From Knoellia sinensis KCTC 19936 (GTDB taxonomy: Bacteria; Actinomycetota; Actinomycetes; Actinomycetales; Dermatophilaceae), in assembly GCF_000768705.1 (NCBI RefSeq), contig NZ_AVPJ01000004.1:248001-312000 (forward strand): DNA of 64,000 bases, written 5' to 3'. Both the position numbers and the translations under genes were made by a program. A model generated the notes under the pieces. That model was given only the letters and a program-made list of their open reading frames with translations, was not told where the DNA came from and ran no database searches. Shown here piece after piece: positions 15,500 to 24,991 of the stretch (position 1 is the stretch's first letter; each line of letters begins with the position of its first letter).

Positions 15500-17295
15500 T
15501 GGCACAGATGAGTCATGCGAAGTTCGCCCGTCGAGCACTGGCCGCGATGACCGTTCTCACGCTCGCCCTGATGGGTCTGCTCTTCGGCGCGAACCAGTTC
15601 AGCAACGGCAGCTACGCCCCCAAGCTCGGTCTCGACCTCGAGGGTGGCACCCAGCTGATCCTCGAGCCGCGTGTCGCTGGTGGGAGGACTGTGGCTCCCG
15701 AGCAGGTCACTGAGGCGCGCGACATCATCGTGCAGCGCGTCGACGCCGGTGGATTCAGCGGTGCTGAGGTGACGACGCAGGGCGGTCGCAACATCGTCGT
15801 GAGCATGCCCGGCGACCCGACCCAGCGCGACGAGGACGCCCTGCGCCGGTCCTCGCAGATGCAGTTCCGTCCCGTCCTCGCGATCGCCGCAGGTACGCCG
15901 GCACCCGCTCCGTCAGCATCGCCGAGTGGCTCGCCCGCCCCCAGCGGCTCCGCCACTCCCTCGCCTGCGCCGTCGGCATCGGCCCCGGCAGCCAGCCCCG
16001 TTCCCTCGACGACGAACAAGTCGGCGATCCCCGGTGCGTTCACCACGGAGCCGAGCCCGTCGGCTCCCTCCGGTTCGCCCAGCCCCAGCGCTTCGCCCAG
16101 CCCGAGCCCCAGCGCCTCGGGCTCCGGTGCCGCCGCGAGCGACCCCTACAGCCTCGACCAGATCACGCCTGAGCTCACCGAACAGTTCACACTGCTCGAC
16201 TGCTCGAAGGACGACGCGCTCGAAAACCTCGTCGACGACGAGAACAAGGCGATCGTCACCTGCGACCAGGACGGTGCGGCGAAATACATCCTCGGCCCGG
16301 TCGTCGTCTCCGGTGACAAGATCTCCGACGCCGTCGCCGGCTACCAGGTTGGTCCCCAGGGTCAGCAGACCGCGACCGTCGAGATCCAGCTCAGCCTCAA
16401 CGGCGAGGGCACCGAGCAGTACGCCGACGTCTCGCGCAAGATGGTCGCGCTCCAGGCACCTCAGAACCAGTTGGCAGCGACCCTCGACTCGCGGGTCATC
16501 GTCGCCCCGAGCTTCAACGAGGCCATCCCGAACGGCAAGGCGAGCATCACCGGTGGCTTCGGCATCACTGAGGCCCGTGACCTTGCCCAGCAGCTCAAGT
16601 TCGGTGCGTTGCCGATCTCGTTCGACCTGCAGACCCGTGAGCAGATCAGCCCGACCCTCGGCAGCGAGCAGCTCCGCTACGGCCTCTACGCCGGCATCGT
16701 CGGACTCCTGCTCGTCGTCCTGTATTCACTGGCTCAGTACCGCGTGCTCGGGTTCGTCACCATCGCGTCGATCGTCGCGGCCGGTCTCCTGACCTATCTG
16801 GCCATCACGATCCTCGGCTGGTCGCACAACTACCGCCTCGACATGGCGGGAGTCACCGGTCTCATCGTGGCCATCGGCTTCACCGCAGACTCGTTCATCG
16901 TGTACTTCGAACGCATCCGCGACGAACTGCGAGAAGGACGTTCCCTCGAGAGTGCTGTCGCCACCGGCTGGGACCGGGCCAAGCGCACGATCCTCATCGC
17001 CGACGGCGTGAACTTCCTCGCGGCGATCGTGCTCTTCTTCCTCGCCAGCTCGAGTGTCCGAGGCTTCGCCTTCACCCTGGGGCTGACGACGCTGCTCGAC
17101 ATCCTCATCGTCTTCGCCTTCACCCACCCGCTGGTGACGCTGCTGGCACGCCGCAAGTTCTTCCGCGACGGACACCCGATGTCGGGACTCGACCCGGACA
17201 AGCTCGGTGCCGTCAAGAAGACCTCGTATGCCGGCCGTGGCCGGTTCACGACGACCCCGCCCCGCGTTGCGGGCGGCGAAGGGAGTGCGTCGTGA
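15499..17295 (+). CDS. secD: Protein translocase subunit SecD with a Ser/Pro/Ala-rich insert
   Basis: A 598-residue RND-type membrane protein that uses the proton gradient to help late steps of protein export. Membrane helix 1 (about residues 14-32) is followed by the periplasmic GLDLEGGTQLILEP signature. The six-helix domain at the C-terminal half includes YRLDMAGVTGLIVAIGFTAD and the D-x-F-I-V-Y-F-E-R region needed for proton coupling. Residues ~132-214 are an insertion of almost only Ala, Pro, Ser and Gly in the exported P1 domain. Start overlaps yajC, end overlaps secF (GTGA). Confidence 0.96.
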   Translation: MAQMSHAKFARRALAAMTVLTLALMGLLFGANQFSNGSYAPKLGLDLEGGTQLILEPRVAGGRTVAPEQVTEARDIIVQRVDAGGFSGAEVTTQGGRNIVVSMPGDPTQRDEDALRRSSQMQFRPVLAIAAGTPAPAPSASPSGSPAPSGSATPSPAPSASAPAASPVPSTTNKSAIPGAFTTEPSPSAPSGSPSPSASPSPSPSASGSGAAASDPYSLDQITPELTEQFTLLDCSKDDALENLVDDENKAIVTCDQDGAAKYILGPVVVSGDKISDAVAGYQVGPQGQQTATVEIQLSLNGEGTEQYADVSRKMVALQAPQNQLAATLDSRVIVAPSFNEAIPNGKASITGGFGITEARDLAQQLKFGALPISFDLQTREQISPTLGSEQLRYGLYAGIVGLLLVVLYSLAQYRVLGFVTIASIVAAGLLTYLAITILGWSHNYRLDMAGVTGLIVAIGFTADSFIVYFERIRDELREGRSLESAVATGWDRAKRTILIADGVNFLAAIVLFFLASSSVRGFAFTLGLTTLLDILIVFAFTHPLVTLLARRKFFRDGHPMSGLDPDKLGAVKKTSYAGRGRFTTTPPRVAGGEGSAS

Positions 17296-18506
17296 GCTTC
17301 TCCGACTTCGGAAACGACCTCTACACGGGCAAGCGTTCGATTCCGGTCATCCCCAAGCGGCGGACGTTCTACCTCGTCTCGCTCGTGCTCATGGCCATTG
17401 CCATCGCAGGTCTGGGCATCAACAAGCTCAACCTCGGGCTCGAGTTCAGCGGTGGCTCGGAGTTCCGAGTGACGAGCACCTCGGTGCCCGACGACTACGA
17501 GTCCATGGCACGTGAAGCCCTTGGTGCGGCCGACGATTCGCAGGGCGTGCGCGTCTCGAAGCTCGGCACTGGGACGGTCCGGGTCCAGACGGAGCGACTC
17601 GGTGAGGCCGAGAGCGCCGAGGTGCGCGCGGAACTCGCCGAGACCTTCTCGGTCCCTCAGGATCGGGTGAGCGCCACGTTCATCGGCCCGTCATGGGGCG
17701 AGTCGGTCACCAACCAGGCGCTGCGCGCGCTGGTCCTCTTCCTCGTTCTCGTGGCCGCGGTGCTCGCGATCTACTTCCGCAACTGGAAGATGGCTGCAGC
17801 GGCCCTCATCGCCCTGGCTCACGACCTCGTCATCACCGTCGGCATCTACTCGTTCAGCAAGTTCGAGGTCTCGCCGGCCACGATGATCGGCTTCCTGACC
17901 GTCCTCGGGTACTCGATCTACGACACCGTCGTCGTCTTCGACAAGGTGCGGGAGAACACCACCGAAGCCTTCGGCAACGGCCGTATGAGCTTTGCGCAGG
18001 CCGCCAACCTCGCCGTGAACCAGACCCTCGTGCGCTCGATCAACACGACGGTCATCGGTGTGCTCCCGATCCTCGCGGTCCTGGTCGTGGGGGCCCTGTT
18101 CCTCGGCCCGGGAACGCTCCTCGACCTCGCACTCGTGCTCTTCATCGGTATCGCTGTGGGCGCGTACTCGTCGATCTTCCTCGCGACACCCCTCCTGGTG
18201 AGCATGCGCAGCAAGGACGAGTCAGTCCTGGAGCTCGACAAGCGTGCGGCCCGCTCGCAGGCCGCGAAGGCCAAGAAGCAGGCCGTGGCAGCGACGGCCT
18301 CCGGCGGGGTTCCTGCTGAGGGTCCTGGCGCGGGCGCCGACCGCGCTGTCGACAGCGACGAAGCAGCGACGGGCCGCCCGGCGGTCAGTGTGCCGATGGC
18401 CACCGAGGAGTCGTCCGCGACCATCACCGGGCGTCAGGTGCACAAGTACGCGCAGTCCGGTCCCCGCAACCAGCCCAAGCGGCCTCCGAAGTCGCGCCGC
18501 AAGTAG
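17292..18506 (+). CDS. secF: Protein translocase subunit SecF
   Basis: A 404-residue partner of SecD. Membrane helix near residues 25-45, then the hallmark LNLGLEFSGGSEFRV, and the C-terminal membrane domain with MIGFLTVLGYSIYDTVVVFD, which carries the conserved aspartate of the proton path. About 90 cytoplasmic C-terminal residues (from SMRSKDES) are charged and low complexity, ending in a basic PKRPPKSRRK. The GTG start overlaps the secD stop by 4 bp. apt follows after 5 bp. Confidence 0.96.
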   Translation: MSFSDFGNDLYTGKRSIPVIPKRRTFYLVSLVLMAIAIAGLGINKLNLGLEFSGGSEFRVTSTSVPDDYESMAREALGAADDSQGVRVSKLGTGTVRVQTERLGEAESAEVRAELAETFSVPQDRVSATFIGPSWGESVTNQALRALVLFLVLVAAVLAIYFRNWKMAAAALIALAHDLVITVGIYSFSKFEVSPATMIGFLTVLGYSIYDTVVVFDKVRENTTEAFGNGRMSFAQAANLAVNQTLVRSINTTVIGVLPILAVLVVGALFLGPGTLLDLALVLFIGIAVGAYSSIFLATPLLVSMRSKDESVLELDKRAARSQAAKAKKQAVAATASGGVPAEGPGAGADRAVDSDEAATGRPAVSVPMATEESSATITGRQVHKYAQSGPRNQPKRPPKSRRK

Positions 18507-18511
18507 GCCCC

Positions 18512-19072
18512 GTGGCGGTTCCGAATCCGCACAGCGAGCTCGTCGCGAGCCGACTGCGTGACGTCGCCGACTTCCCGAAGCAGGGTGTCGTCTTCAAGGA
18601 CATCACCCCGCTTCTGGGGGACGGCCACGCCTTCCGCGAGGTGATCCGCGGACTGGCGGCACGGCATACCGGATCGCCTTCCCGGATCGATGCCGTCGCG
18701 GGCGTCGAAGCACGCGGCTTCATCATCGGAGCCGCGTTGGCCCTCGAACTCGGCGTCGGCTTCGTGCCCGTCCGCAAGGCGGGAAAGTTGCCGGGCGACA
18801 CAGTCCAACGCAGCTACGACCTCGAGTACGGCACGGCCACGATCGAAGTCCACTCGGATGCTGTCGCCGACGGCGATCGGGTGTTGCTGGTCGACGACGT
18901 TCTCGCCACCGGTGGCACGGCGATCGCGGCGTGGGACCTGCTCACCTCGTGCGGGGCGGAGGTCGTCGGGTTCGAGACCATCGTCGAACTGGCCTTCCTC
19001 GGAGGGCGAGTAGCCCTGGGGGATCGCCCCGTGCACGCCCTCCATGTCGTGGGTGGCGTGGAGGGAGCCTAG
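18512..19072 (+). CDS. apt: Adenine phosphoribosyltransferase
   Basis: A 186-residue type I phosphoribosyltransferase that salvages adenine to AMP with PRPP. The opening DVADFPKQGVVFKDITPLL is the Apt signature. The PRPP loop is VLLVDDVLATGGTA and the adenine pocket includes AGVEARGFIIGAALA. The GTG start is 5 bp after secF, with rel 9 bp later, an order common in actinobacteria. The -10 box for rel overlaps the last codon of apt. Confidence 0.96.
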   Translation: MAVPNPHSELVASRLRDVADFPKQGVVFKDITPLLGDGHAFREVIRGLAARHTGSPSRIDAVAGVEARGFIIGAALALELGVGFVPVRKAGKLPGDTVQRSYDLEYGTATIEVHSDAVADGDRVLLVDDVLATGGTAIAAWDLLTSCGAEVVGFETIVELAFLGGRVALGDRPVHALHVVGGVEGA

Positions 19073-19075
19073 ACT
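19070..19075 (+). promoter_or_regulatory. -10 element (TAGACT) of rel, leaderless spacing
   Basis: TAGACT overlaps the stop codon of apt and lies 6 nt before the rel ATG. It allows rel to be transcribed from its own leaderless promoter besides readthrough from the sec-apt run. Confidence 0.5.
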
Positions 19076-19081
19076 CCGTTC

Positions 19082-21376
19082 ATGGCAGAGGAGACCACGC
19101 CGATCCCGGTGCGTAGTGGGGCATCCGGCTCCAACCGCGCCCGAGCCCGAGCGCGCCTCGCCCGATTCGGCTCCTCGCGCCCCTCGGCGCATCCGGTGCT
19201 CGAGCCGCTGCTCACGACCGTGCGGCTGACCCACCCCAAGGCCGATGTCTCCGTCATCGAGCGCGCCTACGAGGTTGCCGAGCGCGCTCACGAAGGGCAG
19301 ATGCGCAAGAGCGGTGACGCCTACATCACGCACCCACTCGCCGTGACCACGATTCTGGCCGAGCTCGGCATGACCCCTCCGACGCTGGCGGCGGCGCTGC
19401 TCCACGACACGGTCGAGGACACCGACTACGGCCTCGATGAGCTCGAGAAGGATTTCGGCGCCGAGATCGCCATGCTGGTGGACGGTGTCACCAAGCTCGA
19501 CAAGGTGACCTACGGCCAGGCCGCCGCGGCAGAGACCGTGCGCAAGATGGTCGTGGCCATGGCCCGCGACATCCGAGTTCTCGTCATCAAGCTCGCTGAT
19601 CGACTGCACAACGCGCGCACGTGGCGCTACGTCTCACGGGAGTCGGCACAGCGCAAGGCCCGTGAGACCCTCGAGATCTATGCGCCGCTCGCTCACCGCC
19701 TGGGCATGAACACCATCAAGTGGGAGCTCGAGGACCTCTCGTTCCAGACGCTCTACCCCAAGGTCTACGACGAGATCGTCAGGCTTGTCGCCGAGCGTGC
19801 CCCCGCACGCGAGGAGTACCTCGCGACCGTGCGCGAGAGCGTCGAGTCCGACCTGCGCGCCGCCAAACTCAAGGCCACCGTGACCGGACGGCCCAAGCAC
19901 TACTACTCCGTCTATCAGAAGATGATCGTCGGAGGCCGTGACTTCGAGCAGATCTACGATCTCGTCGCTGTGCGCGTGCTGGTCGACACCGTGCGTGACT
20001 GCTATGCCGCGCTCGGCGCGATGCACGCCCGCTGGACGCCGGTCCCCGGGCGCTTCAAGGACTACATCGCCACGCCGAAGTTCAACATGTACCAGTCCCT
20101 GCACACGACGGTCATCGGGCCCGAGGGCAAGCCGGTTGAGATCCAGATTCGGACCCACACGATGCACCGCCGCGCTGAGTACGGCGTCGCGGCCCACTGG
20201 AAGTACAAGGAGAAGAGTCCGGCCGGTGCCGGTTCACCGTCGACGAGCAACACCGGCGCCAACGACATGGCGTGGCTGCGGCAGCTGCTCGACTGGCAGC
20301 AGGAGACGGCTGACCCGGGGGAGTTCCTCGAGTCCCTGCGCTTCGAGATCAACGCCAGCGAGGTCTATGTCTTCACTCCCAAGGGACAACTCGTCGGACT
20401 GCCTGCCGGGTCCACCCCTGTCGACTTCGCGTATGCCGTGCACACCGAAGTCGGGCACCACACGATCGGTGCCAAGGTCAACGGGCGTCTGGTGCCGCTC
20501 GAGTCCCGGCTCGACAACGGCGACACGGTCGACGTCCTCACCTCGAAGGCCGATGGTGCCGGTCCCTCGCGTGACTGGCTGATGTTCGTCAAGTCCGCTC
20601 GGGCCCGCAACAAGATTCGCCACTGGTTCACGCGCGAGCGTCGTGAGGAGATGATCGAGAACGGCAAGGAGTCGCTGGCCAAGGCCATGCGCAAGCGCAG
20701 TCTGCCCGTGGCGCGGCTGTCCTCGGTGCAGTCGCTGACGGGCGTCGCCGAGGAGTTGCGGCTCGCCGGGATCGACGCACTCTATGCCGCGATCGGCGAG
20801 GGCCATGTCAGTGCGCAGCACGTTGTGGCCAGGCTGATCGCCGCGCAGGGCGGCGAGGAAGCCAGCGACGACCTCGCCGAAGTCACCATGCCGCGCCCGG
20901 TGTCGAACCGACGCCGCCGTGCGGGCGACCCCGGGGTCGTCGTCAAGGGAATGTCCGACGTCTGGGTCAAGTTGGCACGCTGCTGCACACCGGTGCCAGG
21001 CGACGACATCCTGGGCTTCGTCACCCGCGGCATGGGCGTCTCGGTCCACAGGCGGGACTGCACCAACGCCGAGGCGCTGCTGCGACAGGACGACAAGATC
21101 ATCGAGGTTGAGTGGGCGCCGACCTCCAACAGCGTCTTCCTGGTGCAGTTGCAGGTGGAGGCGCTCGACCGTTCGGCCCTCCTGTCCGACGTGACCCGCG
21201 TTCTCTCCGAGAGCGGCGTCAACATCCTCAGTGCGACCGTGCACACCTCACGCGATCGCGTGGCAGGTCTGAAGTTCACATTCGAGATGGGTGACCCGAG
21301 CCACCTCGACCACGTCATCAAGGCCGTGCGCAACGTGGCTGGCGTGTTCGACGCCTACCGCATCACGCAGAACTAG
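19082..21376 (+). CDS. relA: Bifunctional (p)ppGpp synthetase/hydrolase (Rel)
   Basis: A 764-residue long RSH protein that makes and degrades (p)ppGpp for the stringent response. In order: HD hydrolase domain with LLHDTVEDT (H107-D108) and IKLADRLHN, which keeps the residues for hydrolysis; synthetase domain with [23 protein letters not shown] domain ([20 protein letters not shown]); zinc-finger region [21 protein letters not shown]-terminal ACT domain ([20 protein letters not shown]). The basic N-terminal extension of ~35 residues is variable in the family. The single Rel enzyme of actinobacteria fits this. Confidence 0.97.
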   Translation: MAEETTPIPVRSGASGSNRARARARLARFGSSRPSAHPVLEPLLTTVRLTHPKADVSVIERAYEVAERAHEGQMRKSGDAYITHPLAVTTILAELGMTPPTLAAALLHDTVEDTDYGLDELEKDFGAEIAMLVDGVTKLDKVTYGQAAAAETVRKMVVAMARDIRVLVIKLADRLHNARTWRYVSRESAQRKARETLEIYAPLAHRLGMNTIKWELEDLSFQTLYPKVYDEIVRLVAERAPAREEYLATVRESVESDLRAAKLKATVTGRPKHYYSVYQKMIVGGRDFEQIYDLVAVRVLVDTVRDCYAALGAMHARWTPVPGRFKDYIATPKFNMYQSLHTTVIGPEGKPVEIQIRTHTMHRRAEYGVAAHWKYKEKSPAGAGSPSTSNTGANDMAWLRQLLDWQQETADPGEFLESLRFEINASEVYVFTPKGQLVGLPAGSTPVDFAYAVHTEVGHHTIGAKVNGRLVPLESRLDNGDTVDVLTSKADGAGPSRDWLMFVKSARARNKIRHWFTRERREEMIENGKESLAKAMRKRSLPVARLSSVQSLTGVAEELRLAGIDALYAAIGEGHVSAQHVVARLIAAQGGEEASDDLAEVTMPRPVSNRRRRAGDPGVVVKGMSDVWVKLARCCTPVPGDDILGFVTRGMGVSVHRRDCTNAEALLRQDDKIIEVEWAPTSNSVFLVQLQVEALDRSALLSDVTRVLSESGVNILSATVHTSRDRVAGLKFTFEMGDPSHLDHVIKAVRNVAGVFDAYRITQN

Positions 21377-21383
21377 ACGCGCT

Positions 21384-21401
21384 CAAGGGCGCCGACCCTT
21401 G
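21384..21401 (+). terminator. Short hairpin after rel
   Basis: CAAGGG and CCCTTG (6 bp, 6-nt loop), flanked by partly pairing GCGC, begin 7 bp after the rel stop. A plausible weak terminator without a T run. Confidence 0.4.
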
Positions 21402-21552
21402 CGCGATGTGGTGCGCGCTCAGTCGTCCGATGCCCTTCGCGCGCCAATTCCGTTGTCGCAGAGGCTTCTCGTGCAGGCGCGCTCCGGGTCATCGACCGAA
21501 CGCGCACCCCACACCGTGCCACACGTCGACTCGGCTGGCTGACGCGGCCGTG

Positions 21553-21665
21553 GTGTCGTCTGGGCCGTGCGTCGGACCTCCGGCCGGCGCGTGACCAGGA
21601 GAAGGTGAGACATCTCCCGAACTGGCGCGCCGGACGGAGGTTCGCTAGCGCGGAACGGACGACAC
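21553..21665. repeat. Long imperfect inverted repeat in the 319-bp gap between rel and the DUF349 gene
   Basis: Outer arms GTGTCGTC (21553-21560) and GACGACAC (21658-21665); inner arms ACCTCCG then CCGGCGCG (21576-21591) match CGCGCCGG then CGGAGGT (21626-21641). The tip can form GGAGA/TCTCC. The rest of 21377-21695 has no convincing gene. The structure lies at a convergent junction, so it may be a bidirectional terminator or a small structured element. Confidence 0.45.
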
Positions 21666-21695
21666 GAGGACGCCGTCCAACGCGGACGTGGCGCG

Positions 21696-23441
21696 TCAGG
21701 CGCCGAATTCGTTGCCTGCGGCCTCTGCTTGGGTCAACCAGGCTTGCTGGGACTCGAGCTTCGCCGTCAGGTCCTTGACCTTCTTGTCGTTGCCGGCCGC
21801 GGTGGCCTTGGCGAGGTCGGCCTCGAGGGACTCGATCGAATCACGGAGTTGAGTGACGAGGGAGTTGGCGCGGGCTGCGACCTCGGGGTTGGAGGACTTC
21901 CACTTCGCGTCCTCCTGCTCCCGCACGGCCGTCTCGATGCGGCGGATCGCCTTCTCGGTGCGGTCGATGTCGGCGCGGGGAACTTTGCCCGCCGCGTCCC
22001 ACTTGTCCTGGATCACGCGGAGTTGTCCCTTGGCCTGCTCAAGGTCGGTCACAGGGAGGATCTGCTCGGCCTCCTTGAGGAGCTCCTCCTTGACGGCGAG
22101 GTTGGCGCGGAACTCCTTGTCCTCGGCCGCTGAGACCTCGTCCTTGGCGTTGAAGAAAGCGTCCTGGGCGGTCTTGAAACGCTCCCACAAGGCGTCATCC
22201 TCGGCCCGCGAGGCGCGACCCGCGTGGCGCCACTGGTCCATGAGGTTCTTGAAGGCGCGAGCGGTCGGTCCCCAGTCCGTGCTCTTGGACAGAGCCTCAG
22301 CCTCCTTGACCAGGGACTCCTTCGTGGACTTGGCCTCGGCGCGCGTCGAGTCGAGCTGGGCGAAGTAGGTCCGCCGACCCTTGTCGAAGTGGTTGCGCGC
22401 GTGGCTGAACCGCTGCCACAGGGCGTTCTCCGTCGGCTTGTCGAGTTTGGTACCAGAGCGCTGGTGCTGCTTCCACTGGTCGAGGAGGGCACGCATCCGC
22501 TCGCCACTCTGCTTCCACTGGGTCTGCTCTGCGGGCTGCGCAGCGATCGACTCCGCCTCCGAGACGATGGCTTCGCGTTCGGTCGCCGCGACGGCTCGGG
22601 CCTCGGCACGCGCTGCCTGTTCGGTCTCGCGCTTCGCGGCCAGCCCCGCTTCGATGGCGGCGATGCGCGCATCGAGTGCGGCAAGGTCGCCGACGACATG
22701 GGCCTCGGCGACGTGGTCCTTCAGGGTGGCGAGGCCGTCGGACACCTCCTTTGCCGAGACGTCGGGGTTGGCCAAGCGCTGCTCGAGCAGATCTGCCGAC
22801 GAAGCGATCTCGTCGTACTTGCGCGCGAAGTACTGCAGGGCCTCATCGGGTGTGGCCCCGGGGTAGGAACCGACCTCGCGCTCCTCGTCGCCGACCTTGA
22901 CGAACACGTGGCCGTCGGCGTCAGCGCGGCCGAACCGAGCGGACTCGGAGTGCTCGTGGACGACGGGAACCTGGACCGGGGGTGTCGGGCGTGCCGCCAT
23001 CTTCGAGGCGAGCGCCGCCGGCGACGGCACGGCGGGCTTGGGAGCGGACGGAACTGCCGGAGCCGCCGGTGGGGCGGGACTCGGGGTGACCGGCTCCTCA
23101 GCAGGGGTCTCGGCAACCGGAGCCGGCACTTCAGCAGGCGTCTCCGGGGCGGCCTGGGAGGACGCCTCAGCGGGTGTGTCGCCTCCAGCCGTCCCGATGG
23201 GCTCGTCGACCGAGCCTTCGACCGAGCCTTCGACCGAACCTTCGGCCGGAGTCGCCACGGCCGCCGGAACGTCCTCTGTAGCCGGAACGTCTTCCGTTGC
23301 CGTGACTTCCGCGGGGGGTGGTGTCGAGTCGGCGGACTCCACGGCCGGTGCGTCCTCGACCGGTGCCACAGGGTCCGGCGTCGCCGCGGGGACCTCCACG
23401 GGCTCGTCCGCGGGGGTGGTGCTCGTCGTCTCGTCGCTCAC
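21696..23441 (-). CDS. DUF349 domain protein with long Pro/Ala/Glu-rich N-terminus
   Basis: A 581-residue protein of unknown function. Residues ~1-150 are low complexity, rich in Pro, Ala, Glu and Val, with the short repeat EGSVEGSVEGSVDE. The rest is highly helical and carries several DUF349 repeats, seen as recurring W-x6-G-x2-R segments (TQWKQSGERMRALLDQWKQH, DWGPTARAFKNLMDQWRHAG, QDKWDAAGKVPR). It ends in a coiled-coil region. DUF349 proteins are widespread in actinobacteria, and some are linked to stress and regulation. The GTG at 23441 is 2 bp after the cyclophilin stop, so the two genes form an operon. Confidence 0.85.
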   Translation of the reverse strand: MSDETTSTTPADEPVEVPAATPDPVAPVEDAPAVESADSTPPPAEVTATEDVPATEDVPAAVATPAEGSVEGSVEGSVDEPIGTAGGDTPAEASSQAAPETPAEVPAPVAETPAEEPVTPSPAPPAAPAVPSAPKPAVPSPAALASKMAARPTPPVQVPVVHEHSESARFGRADADGHVFVKVGDEEREVGSYPGATPDEALQYFARKYDEIASSADLLEQRLANPDVSAKEVSDGLATLKDHVAEAHVVGDLAALDARIAAIEAGLAAKRETEQAARAEARAVAATEREAIVSEAESIAAQPAEQTQWKQSGERMRALLDQWKQHQRSGTKLDKPTENALWQRFSHARNHFDKGRRTYFAQLDSTRAEAKSTKESLVKEAEALSKSTDWGPTARAFKNLMDQWRHAGRASRAEDDALWERFKTAQDAFFNAKDEVSAAEDKEFRANLAVKEELLKEAEQILPVTDLEQAKGQLRVIQDKWDAAGKVPRADIDRTEKAIRRIETAVREQEDAKWKSSNPEVAARANSLVTQLRDSIESLEADLAKATAAGNDKKVKDLTAKLESQQAWLTQAEAAGNEFGA

Positions 23442-23443
23442 GG

Positions 23444-24232
23444 CTATGCCTTCTTCTCTGTCACAGCAACCCGAAGGATGCTGATGGGTGCGTTGGGGGC
23501 ACCTACGGTCTCCGACTCGCCACCTGCCTGAACTCCGGCAGCGGCGACCTTGTCGACGATATCCAAACCCTTGGTCACCGTGCCGAAGATTGTGTAGCCA
23601 TTCGGGTCCGGGAGCTCCGTGGGGCCATTGATGATGAAGAACTGTCCACCGTTGCCGGCCTTGGGGTCCTGGGTGCGCGCCATGGCCAGCTGGCCTCGCG
23701 CGTACTTCCCGTCCTTGGGGGCGTTCTCGACGCCGAAGCCATAGCCGGGGCTGTCGTCGCCTGCACCCGACGGCGAGCCGCACTGGAGCAACTTGAAGCC
23801 TTCGCCGATGCCCAGTCGATGGCAGGGGGAGTTGAGCCAGTAGTCGGCGCGCGCCAGCTGGATGAATGACGCGACGGCCTGTGGAGCCTTGGCTCCGTCG
23901 AGGTCGATGACGATGTCACCGCAGTTCGTCGTCAGCGTGGTGGTCCACGTGGCGCCCTTGGCGGTGGCCTTGTCAGGCAGGTCGAGCTTCGCAGAGGTGC
24001 CCAGCGGCTGCGGTGGTTGTTCGCATCCCGCGGCCGTCTTCTGGGGCGTGGCTGGGGCCTCCGGTTTCAGGGCGAAGGCGAGCCCTCCGACGAGGGCGCC
24101 CACGATGGCGATGGTGGCGACGACCGCCACGATCCTCAAGGTGCGCGCACGCTTCTCCGCCCTGGTGGTCACCTTGGCCTGCTGCTTCTCCCAGCGTCGG
24201 CGCGCTCGGTCACGTTCCTGCTTCTTGGTCAC
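23444..24232 (-). CDS. Membrane-anchored cyclophilin-type peptidyl-prolyl cis-trans isomerase
   Basis: A 262-residue protein. A very basic cytoplasmic start (TKKQERDRARRRWEKQQAK) is followed by one membrane helix (about residues 34-54, IVAVVATIAIVGALVGGLAF) and an external cyclophilin domain: CGDIVIDLDGAKAPQAVASF, YWLNSPCHRL, RGQLAMARTQDPKAGNGGQF (core of the active site) and YTIFGTVTKGLDIVDK. It probably helps fold exported proteins. GTG start. First gene of an operon with the DUF349 gene. It is divergent from the MBL hydrolase gene. Confidence 0.92.
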   Translation of the reverse strand: MTKKQERDRARRRWEKQQAKVTTRAEKRARTLRIVAVVATIAIVGALVGGLAFALKPEAPATPQKTAAGCEQPPQPLGTSAKLDLPDKATAKGATWTTTLTTNCGDIVIDLDGAKAPQAVASFIQLARADYWLNSPCHRLGIGEGFKLLQCGSPSGAGDDSPGYGFGVENAPKDGKYARGQLAMARTQDPKAGNGGQFFIINGPTELPDPNGYTIFGTVTKGLDIVDKVAAAGVQAGGESETVGAPNAPISILRVAVTEKKA

Positions 24233-24275
24233 CCGGCTGAGTCTATTGACGGCGTATGCCGTGTGCTCACCCGAC

Positions 24276-24281
24276 TAGGGT
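24276..24281 (+). promoter_or_regulatory. -10 element (TAGGGT) of the MBL hydrolase gene
   Basis: TAGGGT lies 8 nt before the GTG at 24290, so the transcript is probably leaderless. TTGACG at 24246-24251 is upstream but 24 nt away, too far for a normal -35 partner. Confidence 0.45.
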
Positions 24282-24289
24282 TGGGCGCC

Positions 24290-24991
24290 GTGCTGACCAT
24301 CGCCTTTCCTGCCGCGGCCTTCGGAACCAACTGCTATGTCCTCGCCCCCGACGAGGGGGAGGAGTGCGTCATCGTCGATCCGGGGATCGGGGTCGTGGAG
24401 ACCCTCCGCGAAGTGTTGGCCCAGCACCGGCTCAAGCCCACAGCGGTGCTCCTCACGCACGGTCACGTCGACCACGTGTACTCGGTGACACCGGTCTGCG
24501 GAGGCGACACCGCGGCATACATCCATTCGGATGACCGCTACCGGCTCGTCGACCCGCTGGGTTCGGCGAGCGCGGGGCTCGTCGGAATGCTCGAGCAGGA
24601 GTTCGGGAGCAAGGCGACCTGGACCGAGCCGAGCAACGTCATCGAGGTCACCGATCGTGAGTCCCTCACCCTCGCGGGCCTGGACCTCGAGGTGCTCCAC
24701 GCACCCGGGCACACCGAGGGCTCGGTGATGTTCGGCTTCGACCGTCTCCCCGAGGGCGTGCGTGCCCCTGAAGAACTCGATCGCACGATGATCAGCGGAG
24801 ACGTCCTCTTCGCCGGGTCGATCGGGCGCACCGACCTCCCCGGCGGTGACGGGGCAGCCATGCAGCGATCCCTGCGCGACGTGGTCCTGCCGCTCGCCGA
24901 CTCCACCCTCGTGCTCCCCGGCCATGGACCGGCGACGACCATGCGCCGTGAACGGAGCACCAATCCGTACCTGCAAGGATTGACCGCGTGA
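24290..24991 (+). CDS. MBL-fold metallo-hydrolase (glyoxalase II-like)
   Basis: A 233-residue metallo-beta-lactamase-fold enzyme. The metal-binding motif is THGHVDHVYS (HxHxDH), with further ligands in HAPGHTEGS, SGDVLFAGSIGRTD and the final LPGHGPATTM. This pattern is that of the glyoxalase II/hydroxyacylglutathione hydrolase-like branch. In actinobacteria, which lack glutathione, the natural substrate is not clear. The GTG start gives the usual LTIAFPAAAFGTNCYVL N-terminus. It overlaps hisS by 4 bp, a pairing common in actinobacteria. Confidence 0.9.
   Translation: MLTIAFPAAAFGTNCYVLAPDEGEECVIVDPGIGVVETLREVLAQHRLKPTAVLLTHGHVDHVYSVTPVCGGDTAAYIHSDDRYRLVDPLGSASAGLVGMLEQEFGSKATWTEPSNVIEVTDRESLTLAGLDLEVLHAPGHTEGSVMFGFDRLPEGVRAPEELDRTMISGDVLFAGSIGRTDLPGGDGAAMQRSLRDVVLPLADSTLVLPGHGPATTMRRERSTNPYLQGLTA

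Noticed and set aside
21400-21600. Small open frames (60-83 codons) in the gap after rel
   Set aside because: No ribosome sites, biased composition, and no resemblance to known proteins.
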